NCBI RefSeq assembly: GCF_006715785.1
Contig: NZ_VFNX01000001.1
Span: 3,672,501 to 3,736,500 of the forward strand
Origin: Streptomyces puniciscabiei
Lineage (GTDB): Bacteria; Actinomycetota; Actinomycetes; Streptomycetales; Streptomycetaceae
Direction of reading: 5' to 3'
Length of the DNA stretch: 64,000 bases
Shown: positions 22,346 through 30,442 of the stretch, piece after piece
Layout of the letters: each line of letters opens with the position of its first letter
Position numbering within the stretch: the stretch's first letter is position 1
Notes under the pieces: generated by a model
What the model was told of the DNA's origin: nothing
Seen by the model: only the letters and a program-made list of their open reading frames with translations
Database searches by the model: none
Program-made: the position numbers and the translations under genes

Positions 22346-22579
22346 ATGTACGAGCAGTTCAAGGAAGTCCTGGTCGTTTCCTTCCAGGTGCCCGAGGACA
22401 GGATCACCCCCGACGCCAGCCTGGAGGACCTGGAGTTCGACTCGCTGGAACTCGTCGAGCTCTCCCTGGCACTGCAGGAGAGGTTCGGGGCCGACGTCTC
22501 CGAGGAGGACCTCATCGAGCTGCGGCGCGTCGGCCCGATCGTCGAGGCCCTCACTACCCGAGCCACCAAGGCGGCGTGA
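22346..22579 (+). CDS. acyl carrier protein
   Basis: 77 residues, a canonical ACP. Ser33 in EFDSLELVEL is the phosphopantetheine site; the acidic helix II is normal. AAGGAG lies just before the ATG, and the stop overlaps the start of the following KS gene (TGATG). It most likely works with the flanking KAS III and KS rather than with the type I PKS. Confidence 0.93.
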   Translation: MYEQFKEVLVVSFQVPEDRITPDASLEDLEFDSLELVELSLALQERFGADVSEEDLIELRRVGPIVEALTTRATKAA

Positions 22580-23799
22580 TGACGGACCACGCCATAGCGG
22601 TGACCGGGCTCGGCATGGTCACCCCGGCCGGGGTCGGCGTGGCCGCGTCGTGGGACCGGGTCCGCGCGGGCCGGCCCACCGCCGCAGCGGACCCGGTGCT
22701 CCACGACAACCTGGTCCACATCTCCTGCCGGGTACCGGACTTCGATCCGGTGGCCCTGCTCGGTGGCCGGGTGGCGCGCCGGCTCGACCCGTTCGTGCAG
22801 TTCGCGCTCGTCGCCGTACGCGAGGCACTCGCCGACGCCGGCCTGGACCCCGGGACCTGGGACGGCTCCCGTGTCGGGGTGGTGCTCGGCTGCGGCGGCT
22901 ACGGCGCCGCCACCCTGGAGGCGCAGGCGCGCGTGCTGCTGGAGTCGTCCGCCAGGAAGGTCTCCCCGCAGCTGCTGCCGATGCACCTGTCGAACCTGGC
23001 GGCCGGCCGGGTGTCGATCGAGCTGGGCACCACCGGCCCCAGCCTCGTGGTGGCCACCGCCTGCGCGTCGGGCACCACGGCCATCGGAGTGGCCCGGGAC
23101 CTGCTGAACCTGCACCGCTGCGACATCGTCGTCGCGGGCGGCACCGAGGCCATGGTCACCCCGCTGGTGATCGCCGCGTTCGCCCAGATGGGCGCCCTGT
23201 CCACCCGGCAGGACGATCCGGCCGGGGCCTCCCGGCCGTTCGACGCCGCCCGGGACGGATTCGTCGCGGGGGAGGGGGCGGCGGTCCTCGTCATGGAGCG
23301 GGCGGCCGACGCCCGGGCCCGCGGGGCACGGGTACGCGCGCGCGTGATCGGCTTCGGCATGTCCGCCGACGCCCACCACGTCACCGCGCCGGCCCCCGAC
23401 GGCCGGGGCCTGGAACAGTCGCTGCGCGCGGCGCTGTCCGACGCCGGTGCGGGCCCGAGCGACATCGGGCACGTCAACGCCCACGGCACCTCGACCCAGC
23501 TGAACGACCTGGTGGAGTCGGAGGTGATCGAGCGGGTGCTGGGCCCGGACACCCTGGTCACCTCGACCAAGGGCGTCACCGGCCACATGCTCGGCGCGGC
23601 GGGGGCCGCCGAGGCCGCCCTGACCGTCCTGTCGCTCGAGCACGGCACCGTGCCGCCCACCGCCAACCTCACCGACCTGGACCCGCGGATCAAGCTCGAC
23701 GTGCCCACGACGGCCCGTCCGCTCGCCCCCGCACTCGCGGTGAGCCAGTCGGCCGCTTTCGGCGGGCAGAACGCCGCTCTCGTCCTGGCCCCCGCCTGA
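22579..23799 (+). CDS. beta-ketoacyl-ACP synthase II (FabF-like KS)
   Basis: 406 residues. Active Cys in VATACASGTTA (about residue 161), His in NAHGTSTQLND (about 301), and His in TKGVTGHMLGAAG (about 334) form the C-H-H triad of elongating KS enzymes. There is no adjacent chain-length-factor partner, so this is an FabF-type homodimer rather than a type II aromatic PKS KS-alpha. It overlaps the ACP gene by one base. No dedicated ketoreductase or dehydratase is present, so those steps would come from primary fatty-acid synthase or the product keeps its oxygens. Confidence 0.92.
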   Translation: MTDHAIAVTGLGMVTPAGVGVAASWDRVRAGRPTAAADPVLHDNLVHISCRVPDFDPVALLGGRVARRLDPFVQFALVAVREALADAGLDPGTWDGSRVGVVLGCGGYGAATLEAQARVLLESSARKVSPQLLPMHLSNLAAGRVSIELGTTGPSLVVATACASGTTAIGVARDLLNLHRCDIVVAGGTEAMVTPLVIAAFAQMGALSTRQDDPAGASRPFDAARDGFVAGEGAAVLVMERAADARARGARVRARVIGFGMSADAHHVTAPAPDGRGLEQSLRAALSDAGAGPSDIGHVNAHGTSTQLNDLVESEVIERVLGPDTLVTSTKGVTGHMLGAAGAAEAALTVLSLEHGTVPPTANLTDLDPRIKLDVPTTARPLAPALAVSQSAAFGGQNAALVLAPA

Positions 23800-23871
23800 C
23801 CCCGTCCCGTCCGCGCCGGCCGTCCCCCACCACCGGCGGCATCCCCGTCCCCTCACCCCGTTGGACTCGCC

Positions 23872-25416
23872 ATGTCGGACATGCCCGCAACGACAACAGG
23901 GAACGGGCCGGCCCACGGCCTGCGCCCCACCCTCAGCACCCGGAAGATCGTCATCATGGTCGTGGCCGCGGCGGCGCCGCTCGCGGCCCTGGTCGGCACC
24001 GTGCCGCTCGCCTTCGCCATCGGCGACGGGCCCGGCGTGCCGGCGATGTTCCTGTTCGCCGGCGTCACCCTGCTGTGCTTCTCGGTGGGTTACGCCGCCA
24101 TGAGCCGCAGGATCGTCAACGCCGGCGGCTTCTACACCTACGTCTCCAGCGGGCTGGGCCGCCCGCCGGCCGTCGGCGCCGGTCTGGTGGCGGTGCTGTC
24201 GTACAACACCGCCACCGTCGGCATGGTCGGCACCTTCGCCTACTTCAGCCGGATCGTCGGCGACCAGGCGGGCCTGCACCTGCCCTGGGAGGGGTGGGCG
24301 GCACTGAGCATCGCCGCGATGGGCGTCCTCGGTTACCGCCAGATCGACTTCAGCGCCCGCGTCCTGCAGATCCTGCTCGTCGGGGAGATCGGCATCCTGG
24401 TGCTGCTGGACATCGCCGTGCTCGTCCGGCACGGCGGCGGCGCCCTGCCCGCCACGTCGTTCGCGCCGCACACCGTCCTCGGGACCGGCGCCGGGGTCAC
24501 CGCGATGTTCGCGTTCGCCTCCTACATCGGTTTCGAGTCCGCGGCGCTGTACGGGGAGGAGTCACGCAACCCCAGGCGCAGCGTCCCGATGGCGACGTAC
24601 ATCTCCGTCCTCACCATCACCGTCTTCTACGCCTTCACCAGTTGGATCGCCGTCGGCGCGGTCGGCCCGTCCCACCTGCGCAGGACGGCCAAGCACGATC
24701 TGGGCAACCTCTTCTTCAACCTGAGCGACGACTACCTCGACAAGTCCGTCACCTCGGTGATGGCGATCCTGCTGTGCACCAGCCTCTTCGCGGGCGTGCT
24801 CGCCCTGCACAACGCGGCCAACCGCTACATGTACGTCCTCGGCCGCGAACGGGTGCTGCCCCGATGGCTGGACGCGATCCACCCGAAGCGCAACGCGCCG
24901 CACCGGGCCAGCCTGGTGCAGACCACGCTGACGGTCGGGCTGGTCACGGTGTTCGCCCTCGCCGGACTCGACCCGTACACCAGCCTGGCGACGAGCATGC
25001 TGGGCGTCGGCACACTGGGCATCGTCGTCCTGCAGGCGGCGGCCGCCCTGTCCGTCGTCGGCTTCTTCCGCGACCGCCCCGACCGGCACTGGTGGCGCAC
25101 CGGGCTGGCCCCGCTGATCAGCTTCGCCGGACTCGCCTTCTCCGTGGTGCTGCTGGTGGCGAACTTCTCCGTGCTGACCGGCACCGGCAACCCCGTCGTG
25201 CACGCGCTGCCGTGGCTGCTGGTCGCCGCGACCGCGGGCGGCGTGCTCTACGGCCTGTGGATCCGCTCCGCTCGCCCCGACCGGTACGCGGCCCTGGCCA
25301 GGACCGAGGTCCGGGAGACCGCGGAGCCGGTCCGGCCCGCCCCGCCGGCCCTCACCGTCGTACCGACCGCACCGGCGGCGGAGGAGGAGCCCGCGGCGCG
25401 CACCGGGAACCCCTGA
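23872..25416 (+). CDS. APC-superfamily amino acid/amine permease
   Basis: 514 residues with about 12 transmembrane helices. The first helix has AAAAPLAALVGTVPLAFAIG and helices 2-3 the GGFYTYVSSGLG segment, both typical of the APC amino acid permeases; FESAALYGEESRNPRRSVP is the conserved cytoplasmic loop. The C-terminal 50 residues are a Pro/Ala/Glu-rich cytoplasmic tail. It is the last gene of the rightward series and is followed by a very strong terminator. It may import a serine or amine precursor, or export the product; direction cannot be read. Confidence 0.88.
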   Translation: MSDMPATTTGNGPAHGLRPTLSTRKIVIMVVAAAAPLAALVGTVPLAFAIGDGPGVPAMFLFAGVTLLCFSVGYAAMSRRIVNAGGFYTYVSSGLGRPPAVGAGLVAVLSYNTATVGMVGTFAYFSRIVGDQAGLHLPWEGWAALSIAAMGVLGYRQIDFSARVLQILLVGEIGILVLLDIAVLVRHGGGALPATSFAPHTVLGTGAGVTAMFAFASYIGFESAALYGEESRNPRRSVPMATYISVLTITVFYAFTSWIAVGAVGPSHLRRTAKHDLGNLFFNLSDDYLDKSVTSVMAILLCTSLFAGVLALHNAANRYMYVLGRERVLPRWLDAIHPKRNAPHRASLVQTTLTVGLVTVFALAGLDPYTSLATSMLGVGTLGIVVLQAAAALSVVGFFRDRPDRHWWRTGLAPLISFAGLAFSVVLLVANFSVLTGTGNPVVHALPWLLVAATAGGVLYGLWIRSARPDRYAALARTEVRETAEPVRPAPPALTVVPTAPAAEEEPAARTGNP

Positions 25417-25431
25417 CACCGGGCGAACCGG

Positions 25432-25480
25432 CCGCGCACGACGATGCCCCCTGACCCTCAGGGGGCATCGTCGTGCGCGG
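25432..25480. terminator. bidirectional terminator, 23-bp perfect stem
   Basis: Arms 25432-25454 and 25458-25480 are perfect complements (begin CCGCGCACGACG) around a CCC loop. It separates the convergent permease and MmgE/PrpD genes. Confidence 0.92.
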
Positions 25481-25496
25481 CGGGGAGCCGCCACGT

Positions 25497-27017
25497 TCAC
25501 CGGGCGCCGTCGGCCTCACCGGTCCCGGCACCGGGGTCCCGGGCCAGTGCCGCCCGTAGCGCGTCCCCCAGCTCCGCCGCCGAGGCCCGCTCCAGCTCCG
25601 CGAACACGGCGGCGGTCTCCGGATCGCCGCCCTGCGCCAGGAACTTGGCGCGCATCAGCTCCGGGTGGCTCCGGGCCGTCTCCGCTCCGGCGCCGCCGAC
25701 CGGGATGCCGCGCTCCCGGACGGCCGTCCTGCCGTCGACGAGGCGCACGGTGACCCTGGCCGGCGTCAGCTTGGTCGCGCCCTCCAACGAGCCTGCCGGA
25801 TCGGCCGGTTGGGCCGGGACGGGGGTGACGGCGCCCGGTCCGGCCGCCGAGGTGAACCGGTCCGTCCACTCCTTGGCCCGCTCGCCCGCCTGCCGCAACG
25901 CCTCACCGAACGGAGCCACGGACGAGAACAGTTCGCGGGTCATCCGCTCGTCGTGCACCAGCCGCACGCGTTCCGCGAGCGCCCAGCGCGCGTCCTCCCG
26001 TACGGCGGGTGCCCGGAAGTCGGCCGTGGTCAGGTCGCCGTGCAGCAGCGCGGTCGCCACGGCGTAGGCCATGGACAGCGGCAGCGCGCCGGCCGGTGTG
26101 TCCGGGCCGGCCAGGTAGGGGCGGCTGGCCCGGTCCACCTGCACGGTGTACAGCGACGCCTCCACCACCACCTCGGCGACCGCCACGCCCCCGGCGCCCA
26201 GGCCGAGTTCGCGGTACAGGTCCAGGGCGCAGTCGACGGCGGCGTCGATGCCCGGCCCGCCCGGGCGGACCTTGAACGACAGCGTGTCGGTGTGCCAGCG
26301 GCTGCCCAGACCGGCGGTCGTCACCTCGGGCAGCGGCACGGTGGCGAACCGGGCCAGGAACCCGTCGTCGTGCTCGATGACGTCCCGCAGCCCGCCGAAA
26401 CCGGCCTCGGCCGCGTCGCAGGCGTCCATCGCCATGCCGACCGGCAGGAGCGCACCGAGAGCACGGGCGTCGCTGCCGATGTACGCGGGAAACAGCGTCC
26501 ACGGCGGCATGGACAGCGCCAGGGCGAAGGCGTCCGCCCAGCGTCCGGCGGGCGCGCCCTGGGCGCGCAGCCGGCCGGCGACGCCGCCGACCAGACTGGT
26601 GTGGGCGGCCGTCTGGCCCCGGAACGGCCCGAGGGTGGCCGCGGCGGTGAGCCGCGCGGCGCACTCGTTCGCCGTGACCACTGCCGTGAGCAGTGCCCGG
26701 CCGTCCAGGCCCAGCGCGTGGGCGTAGGCGAGCGGGACGGCGACGGTGGAGACGGACAGGTGGCCCGCGTAGGCGGTGTCGTCGAGGTTCAGCCACGATC
26801 CCAGCCCGGCCAGCACCCGGGCGCTGCCGCGCGGGTCGGACTGCAGCGGCGGCCCGAAGGCCCGTACCAGCCGGCCGCCCAGGGGATGCGCCAGGCCGGC
26901 CCGGATGGCGGCCAGCTGGGAGAGGATCTGGCTCTTCGCCAGCCCGGCCACCCGGTCCGGCACCGCCTCCAGCCGGGTCCCGCTCGCCCAGTCCGACAGC
27001 TCCTCGGCCAGGGTCAC
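25497..27017 (-). CDS. MmgE/PrpD-family protein, VlmK-like dehydratase candidate
   Basis: About 506 residues of the MmgE/PrpD family (2-methylcitrate dehydratase fold, largely helical). Recognisable parts are the N-terminal LAEELSDWASG, WLNLDDTAYAGHLSVSTVAVPLAYAHALG, and NECAARLTAAATLGPF followed by GQTAAHTSLVGGVAGRLR. GTG start at 27017 overlaps the stop of the kinase gene (GTGA). In valanimycin biosynthesis VlmK, of this family, eliminates phosphate from the phosphorylated hydrate made by VlmJ, the partner type found directly upstream here. The coupling of the same two families is the strongest pointer to an azoxy pathway. The C-terminal about 90 residues are more variable. Confidence 0.85.
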   Translation of the reverse strand: MTLAEELSDWASGTRLEAVPDRVAGLAKSQILSQLAAIRAGLAHPLGGRLVRAFGPPLQSDPRGSARVLAGLGSWLNLDDTAYAGHLSVSTVAVPLAYAHALGLDGRALLTAVVTANECAARLTAAATLGPFRGQTAAHTSLVGGVAGRLRAQGAPAGRWADAFALALSMPPWTLFPAYIGSDARALGALLPVGMAMDACDAAEAGFGGLRDVIEHDDGFLARFATVPLPEVTTAGLGSRWHTDTLSFKVRPGGPGIDAAVDCALDLYRELGLGAGGVAVAEVVVEASLYTVQVDRASRPYLAGPDTPAGALPLSMAYAVATALLHGDLTTADFRAPAVREDARWALAERVRLVHDERMTRELFSSVAPFGEALRQAGERAKEWTDRFTSAAGPGAVTPVPAQPADPAGSLEGATKLTPARVTVRLVDGRTAVRERGIPVGGAGAETARSHPELMRAKFLAQGGDPETAAVFAELERASAAELGDALRAALARDPGAGTGEADGAR

Positions 27018-28111
27018 CACGGTCCGGCCCCCGCCCGCCCCGGCTCGACGCCGTACGGTACGACGGCCTCCGCATCCAACTCCGCCTTCGCCTCGGCATC
27101 CGCCTCCGCCTCCGCGCCGACCCGACCCGGCACACCGTCCTCGGTCTCCGGGTCGCACAGCACCGGCAGCACCCGGGGCACCGCCGCCAGGGTGACCCGG
27201 GACCCGGTCCGCGGCAGCAGTTCCCCGTCGTGCTCGAAACACAGCGGAGCCCCGTCGGTGCGCTCGACGACCACCTCGCGCCCGCGGGCGTAGACGACGT
27301 GCGGGGAGTGCACGTGCCGTCCCGCGCGCAGCTCGGCCTGCAGATCGGCGGGCCGGTAGGCGGCGTCCGCGACGCACACGTCGAGCAGTCCGTCGTCCAG
27401 CAGGGAGTGCGGCATCATCCGGAACTGCCAGGCCCGGTAGCGGCCGCCGCCCACGTTGGCGAAGAGCGTCCGCCCCTCGTGGACCACTGTCCCGTCCACC
27501 ACGACCCGCCCGGGGTAGGGCTCGTACCGCCCCACCACCCGTTCCAGTCCCGCCTGCAGCCGCCGGTGCCCGGACGAGTCGACACCCGAGGCACCCTCCA
27601 GGACCAGCGCGCTCAGCCCGGCGCCCGCGCCGAGCAGGGCGAACCGGTCCAGCTCCGCCAACCGCGCCAGGTCCAGCGTCCGCGGCCGGATCTCCGGGCC
27701 GCCCAGCGCGGCGCGCAGCGCGTCCTGCCAGGGCCTGTCGCCCCAGTGCGCACGGTAGTTGGAGTTGCCGGTGCCGGCCGGGACCACGAACAGCGCGTGC
27801 GGCCGGGGCCGTTCGGATGCCGCCCGGGTCAGGCCGGCGACGGTCTCGGCCACCGTGCCGTCACCGCCCAGGGACACCACCACCAGCAACCCGTCGTCCC
27901 CGGCCGGCGCGGGACCGGAGCCACCGGCCACCGCCTGGGCCGCGATCCGCGCCGCGTCGCCGCGTCCGGCGGTCCAGCGCGTGCGCGCCGGGACGCCCAG
28001 GCGGGCGCACCGCTCGGCCACCTCGTCGGCCAGAATCCGGGAAGCCTGCCCGGCGGCCGGATTCGCGATGATCAGGCAGCGTGGGGACGAGCGCGCATTC
28101 ACAGGGTCCAT
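27014..28111 (-). CDS. diacylglycerol-kinase-like protein, VlmJ-like
   Basis: 365 residues with the DAGK/lipid kinase catalytic domain: CLIIANPAAGQAS at the N-terminus, GGDGT at residues 82-86, and PAGTGNSNYRAHWG as the conserved nucleotide loop. The typical C-terminal beta domain follows, then an Ala/Glu-rich tail of about 45 residues that is unusual. VlmJ, of the same family, uses ATP to phosphorylate valanimycin hydrate, after which VlmK eliminates phosphate. The 4-bp overlap with the MmgE/PrpD gene fits that sequential chemistry. A true lipid kinase is possible in isolation but unlikely in this setting. Confidence 0.85.
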   Translation of the reverse strand: MDPVNARSSPRCLIIANPAAGQASRILADEVAERCARLGVPARTRWTAGRGDAARIAAQAVAGGSGPAPAGDDGLLVVVSLGGDGTVAETVAGLTRAASERPRPHALFVVPAGTGNSNYRAHWGDRPWQDALRAALGGPEIRPRTLDLARLAELDRFALLGAGAGLSALVLEGASGVDSSGHRRLQAGLERVVGRYEPYPGRVVVDGTVVHEGRTLFANVGGGRYRAWQFRMMPHSLLDDGLLDVCVADAAYRPADLQAELRAGRHVHSPHVVYARGREVVVERTDGAPLCFEHDGELLPRTGSRVTLAAVPRVLPVLCDPETEDGVPGRVGAEAEADAEAKAELDAEAVVPYGVEPGRAGAGPW

Positions 28112-28336
28112 CGGAATACTCCTGCCGTAAGGGAAACAGGCATGCGAAATCGATTATTGTTTATGCCTTCTGATATTCCGCTGACGCCTTGCTGACGGGC
28201 CGGAGCTCCGTGCTGACGGGATGCTGACACCCGGCCTCAGGTGCTGTTTTCATCCGTCGACGGCCCTTGCCAGTAAGCGATCCGGTCTGTCATAAACGTG
28301 AGGTACGGTAGTTCGCACCGGAATCCCAGGACGGCG
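28112..28336. promoter_or_regulatory. divergent promoter region with 11-bp-spaced GCTGAC repeats
   Basis: 225-bp region between the kinase gene (left) and the DUF2156 gene (right). GCTGAC occurs at 28180, 28191, 28212 and 28223; the first three continue with G. Spacings are 11, 21 and 11 bp, the helical-turn periodicity of SARP/OmpR-type activator sites. For the rightward gene a possible promoter is TTGCCA (28267-28272) with CATAAA 18 bp further (28291-28296). For the leftward operon the A/T-rich stretch 28141-28176 (AATAAT on the minus strand at 28158-28153) is the most promoter-like. Confidence 0.6.
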
Positions 28337-29338
28337 ATGATGACCGAAACGATCGAAATCGAGGATGTCGTTCTCCGCGCTCTGCGGGAATACTCGGACG
28401 CGAACAATCCGAGCGCCTTCCTGGCGGCGAATTCGGGCAACTCCTACTTCACGCTCCCGGGGCGGCCGGGCTTCATCGCCTACCGCACGACGAGCCGGTA
28501 CGTCGTCCAGTTCGGCGGCCCCTTCGCACCACGGGAGGCCTACCCCGAACTGCTCTCGGCCTTCACCGCCTTCGCGGCGGAACAGGGCCGCCCGGTGGTC
28601 GCCGTACAGCTCCAGCGCCACGACGCCGGCCACTACGAGCAGCACGGCTTCACCGTGAACCAGATCGGCGCGTCCTACGCGGTCGACCTCGCCACGTACT
28701 CGCTCGCCGGGCACCGGTTCATGAAGCTGCGCAACAAGATCTCCCAGGCGGCCCGCAACGGCCTCACCGTCGTCGAGGGTGAACTGGCGGACTGGGAGAA
28801 GCAGATGCGCGCCATCGACGAGGTGTGGCTGCCCACCAAGGGTGAGAACGCCCGGATGCTGGAGTACCTGGTCGGCGAATACGGCGGCCCCGCACAGCGC
28901 CACCGCCGGCTCTTCCTCGGGCTGATCGGCGGCGAACTGGTCGGCTACATCTCGTACTCACCGGTCTACGGCGACAACCCCGGCTGGATGCACGACCTGT
29001 GCCGGCGGCGCCCCGGCGGCTCGCCCGGCATCATGGAGTCCCTGAACGACCACGCGATGAAGACCTTCCAGGCCGAGGGCGTACCGTGGCTGCATTTCGG
29101 GTTCACCCCCTTCACCAGCCTGCGCCCGGAGTTCGAACGCCCCGGTGCGAGCCCGGGGTTCGGCTGGCTGATGCACTTCCTGTGGGAGCACGGCGAGAGC
29201 ATCTACCCGGCCGCCACCCAGCTCGCCTACAAGGAGAAGTGGGGCCCGGACCTGGTGATCCCCGAGTATGTGGCCTTCCAGGGCCGCGCGAGCATCACGG
29301 GGTTCGCCCACATCTTCCGCGCGGCCAACGCGCTGTGA
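28337..29338 (+). CDS. DUF2156 aminoacyl-tRNA-dependent transferase-like protein, VlmA-like
   Basis: About 333 residues with tandem GNAT-like folds, as in the C-terminal domain of phosphatidylglycerol lysyltransferases (DUF2156). Markers are LPGRPGFIAYRTTSRYVVQFGGP, AGHRFMKLRNKISQAARNG, MHDLCRRRPGGSPGIMESLN and the C-terminal YKEKWGPDLVIPEYVAF. VlmA of the valanimycin pathway belongs to this type and transfers serine from Ser-tRNA to isobutylhydroxylamine. ATG 28337 or 28340 follows AGGACGG. It diverges from the kinase/MmgE pair. Taken alone the family could transfer other amino acids; the neighbours point to the azoxy role. Confidence 0.83.
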   Translation: MMTETIEIEDVVLRALREYSDANNPSAFLAANSGNSYFTLPGRPGFIAYRTTSRYVVQFGGPFAPREAYPELLSAFTAFAAEQGRPVVAVQLQRHDAGHYEQHGFTVNQIGASYAVDLATYSLAGHRFMKLRNKISQAARNGLTVVEGELADWEKQMRAIDEVWLPTKGENARMLEYLVGEYGGPAQRHRRLFLGLIGGELVGYISYSPVYGDNPGWMHDLCRRRPGGSPGIMESLNDHAMKTFQAEGVPWLHFGFTPFTSLRPEFERPGASPGFGWLMHFLWEHGESIYPAATQLAYKEKWGPDLVIPEYVAFQGRASITGFAHIFRAANAL

Positions 29339-29373
29339 GCACACACCCGAATCAACCCGAAAGCGAGGCCGTA

Positions 29374-29559
29374 ATGACCGAACAGGATCTCGTGGACGCC
29401 TCCCCCGTCGAGGAGGCGATCGGCCGCGTCATCCAACTCTTCATGGGCGTCGGCGCGGACCCCGACAACGAGGAGACCGGCGCGGCGGCCGACCAGGCCC
29501 TGGCCGACCTGGACGAGGCGATGACCGCCGCGGCGGGGGCGGCGGCGAAGCCTGCCTGA
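29374..29559 (+). CDS. small acidic protein of unknown function
   Basis: 61 residues, strongly acidic with an Ala-rich C-terminus. It is 35 nt downstream of the DUF2156 gene and in the same direction, with GCGAGG upstream, so it is probably co-expressed. A helical N-terminus (SPVEEAIGRVIQLFMGVG) is predicted, then low-complexity sequence. No family is recognised. It marks the right end of the cluster, since the next gene is convergent and of a different kind. Confidence 0.65.
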   Translation: MTEQDLVDASPVEEAIGRVIQLFMGVGADPDNEETGAAADQALADLDEAMTAAAGAAAKPA

Positions 29560-29580
29560 GCACGGTTCACGTCCGGGCGG

Positions 29581-30369
29581 TCACCGCATCAGCTCACCCG
29601 CGTTGACCAGCAGTGACTGCCCGGTGATGGCCCGCGCCCGGTCCGAGGCGAGAAACACGACCGCGTCCGCCACGTCCCCGTCGGTCGCGAGCTCCGGCAG
29701 CGCCATCCGCTCCGTCAGCCGCCCCAGCACCTCCGCCTCCGGCACGCCCTCCGTCTGCGCGGTGAACCGGACGTACGCCTGCACCGGCGGCCCCCACATC
29801 CAGCCCGGCAGCACGGTGTTGACCCGGATCCGCCGCGGCCCCAGCTCCCGCGCCAGCGAGTACATCGCGCTCGTCAGCGCCCCCTTGGACGCGGCGTACG
29901 CCGCCTGCCGCACCTGCGAGGGCGCGGCCACGGCCGACTGCGTCCCGATGAAGACGACGGACCCGCCCCCGCCCTCCCGCAGCGCCGGCAGGCACGCCCG
30001 CGTCATCCGCAGGGTGCCCAGCAGGTTGACGTCGATGACCGACTGCCACGTCGCGAAGTCCGCGTCCTCGACGCCGCCGAAGTACGAGTCCCAGGCCGCC
30101 ACCTGCACCACCGCGTCGATCCCCCCGAACCGCTCCCGCGCCAGCGCGGCCAGCGCCGCGCACTGTCCCTCGTCGGTGATGTCCGTCGCCCGGTACGCGG
30201 TGCGCGTGCCGTCCGGATCGATCTCCGCCGCGCTCTTGGCGAGGTTCGCCTCGGTGCGCGCCCCGAGCACCGCTTTCCCGCCGTCCCGTACGACGGCCGC
30301 GGCGACCTGGTGACCGAGCCCGGCGCCGACTCCCGATACGACCACTGTCTTGCCTGCGAGCAGGGACAC
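29581..30369 (-). CDS. short-chain dehydrogenase/reductase
   Basis: About 262 residues. Rossmann motif VVSGVGAGLGHQVA at the N-terminus, catalytic Ser in IGTQSAVAAP, YAASK catalytic Tyr/Lys, and the C-terminal GQSLLVNAGE are classic for SDRs that oxidise or reduce alcohols and ketones with NAD(P). I chose GTG 30369, which has GGGAGG 4 nt upstream; an ATG at 30396 is possible but overlaps the palindromic operator. It diverges from a hypothetical gene and looks like part of a separate catabolic pair rather than of the azoxy cluster. Confidence 0.88.
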   Translation of the reverse strand: MSLLAGKTVVVSGVGAGLGHQVAAAVVRDGGKAVLGARTEANLAKSAAEIDPDGTRTAYRATDITDEGQCAALAALARERFGGIDAVVQVAAWDSYFGGVEDADFATWQSVIDVNLLGTLRMTRACLPALREGGGGSVVFIGTQSAVAAPSQVRQAAYAASKGALTSAMYSLARELGPRRIRVNTVLPGWMWGPPVQAYVRFTAQTEGVPEAEVLGRLTERMALPELATDGDVADAVVFLASDRARAITGQSLLVNAGELMR

Positions 30370-30396
30370 GGTGCCTCCCGCGGTATGGCGCTTCAT

Positions 30397-30411
30397 CTGA
30401 CGGAGCGTCAG
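30397..30411. promoter_or_regulatory. palindromic operator candidate between divergent genes
   Basis: CTGACGGAGCGTCAG, a perfect 6-bp dyad with 3-bp centre (7 bp with the flanking T/A), located between the SDR and the rightward hypothetical gene. It is suited to a TetR-like regulator; none is encoded next to it. Confidence 0.65.
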
Positions 30412-30442
30412 AGTATGGCCGACCGCAGGAAAGGGGAACCGC

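Noticed and set aside
22346..23799. ACP plus KS considered as a type II aromatic minimal PKS
   Set aside because: No chain-length factor is next to the KS, and the KS resembles FabF. It is better seen as a small fatty-acid-type elongation set.
25497..28111. Reading the MmgE/PrpD and DAGK genes as unrelated primary metabolism (propionate and lipid)
   Set aside because: They are translationally coupled, lie inside the cluster next to a DUF2156 gene, and no prpB/prpC genes are present; the pairing is characteristic of azoxy pathways.
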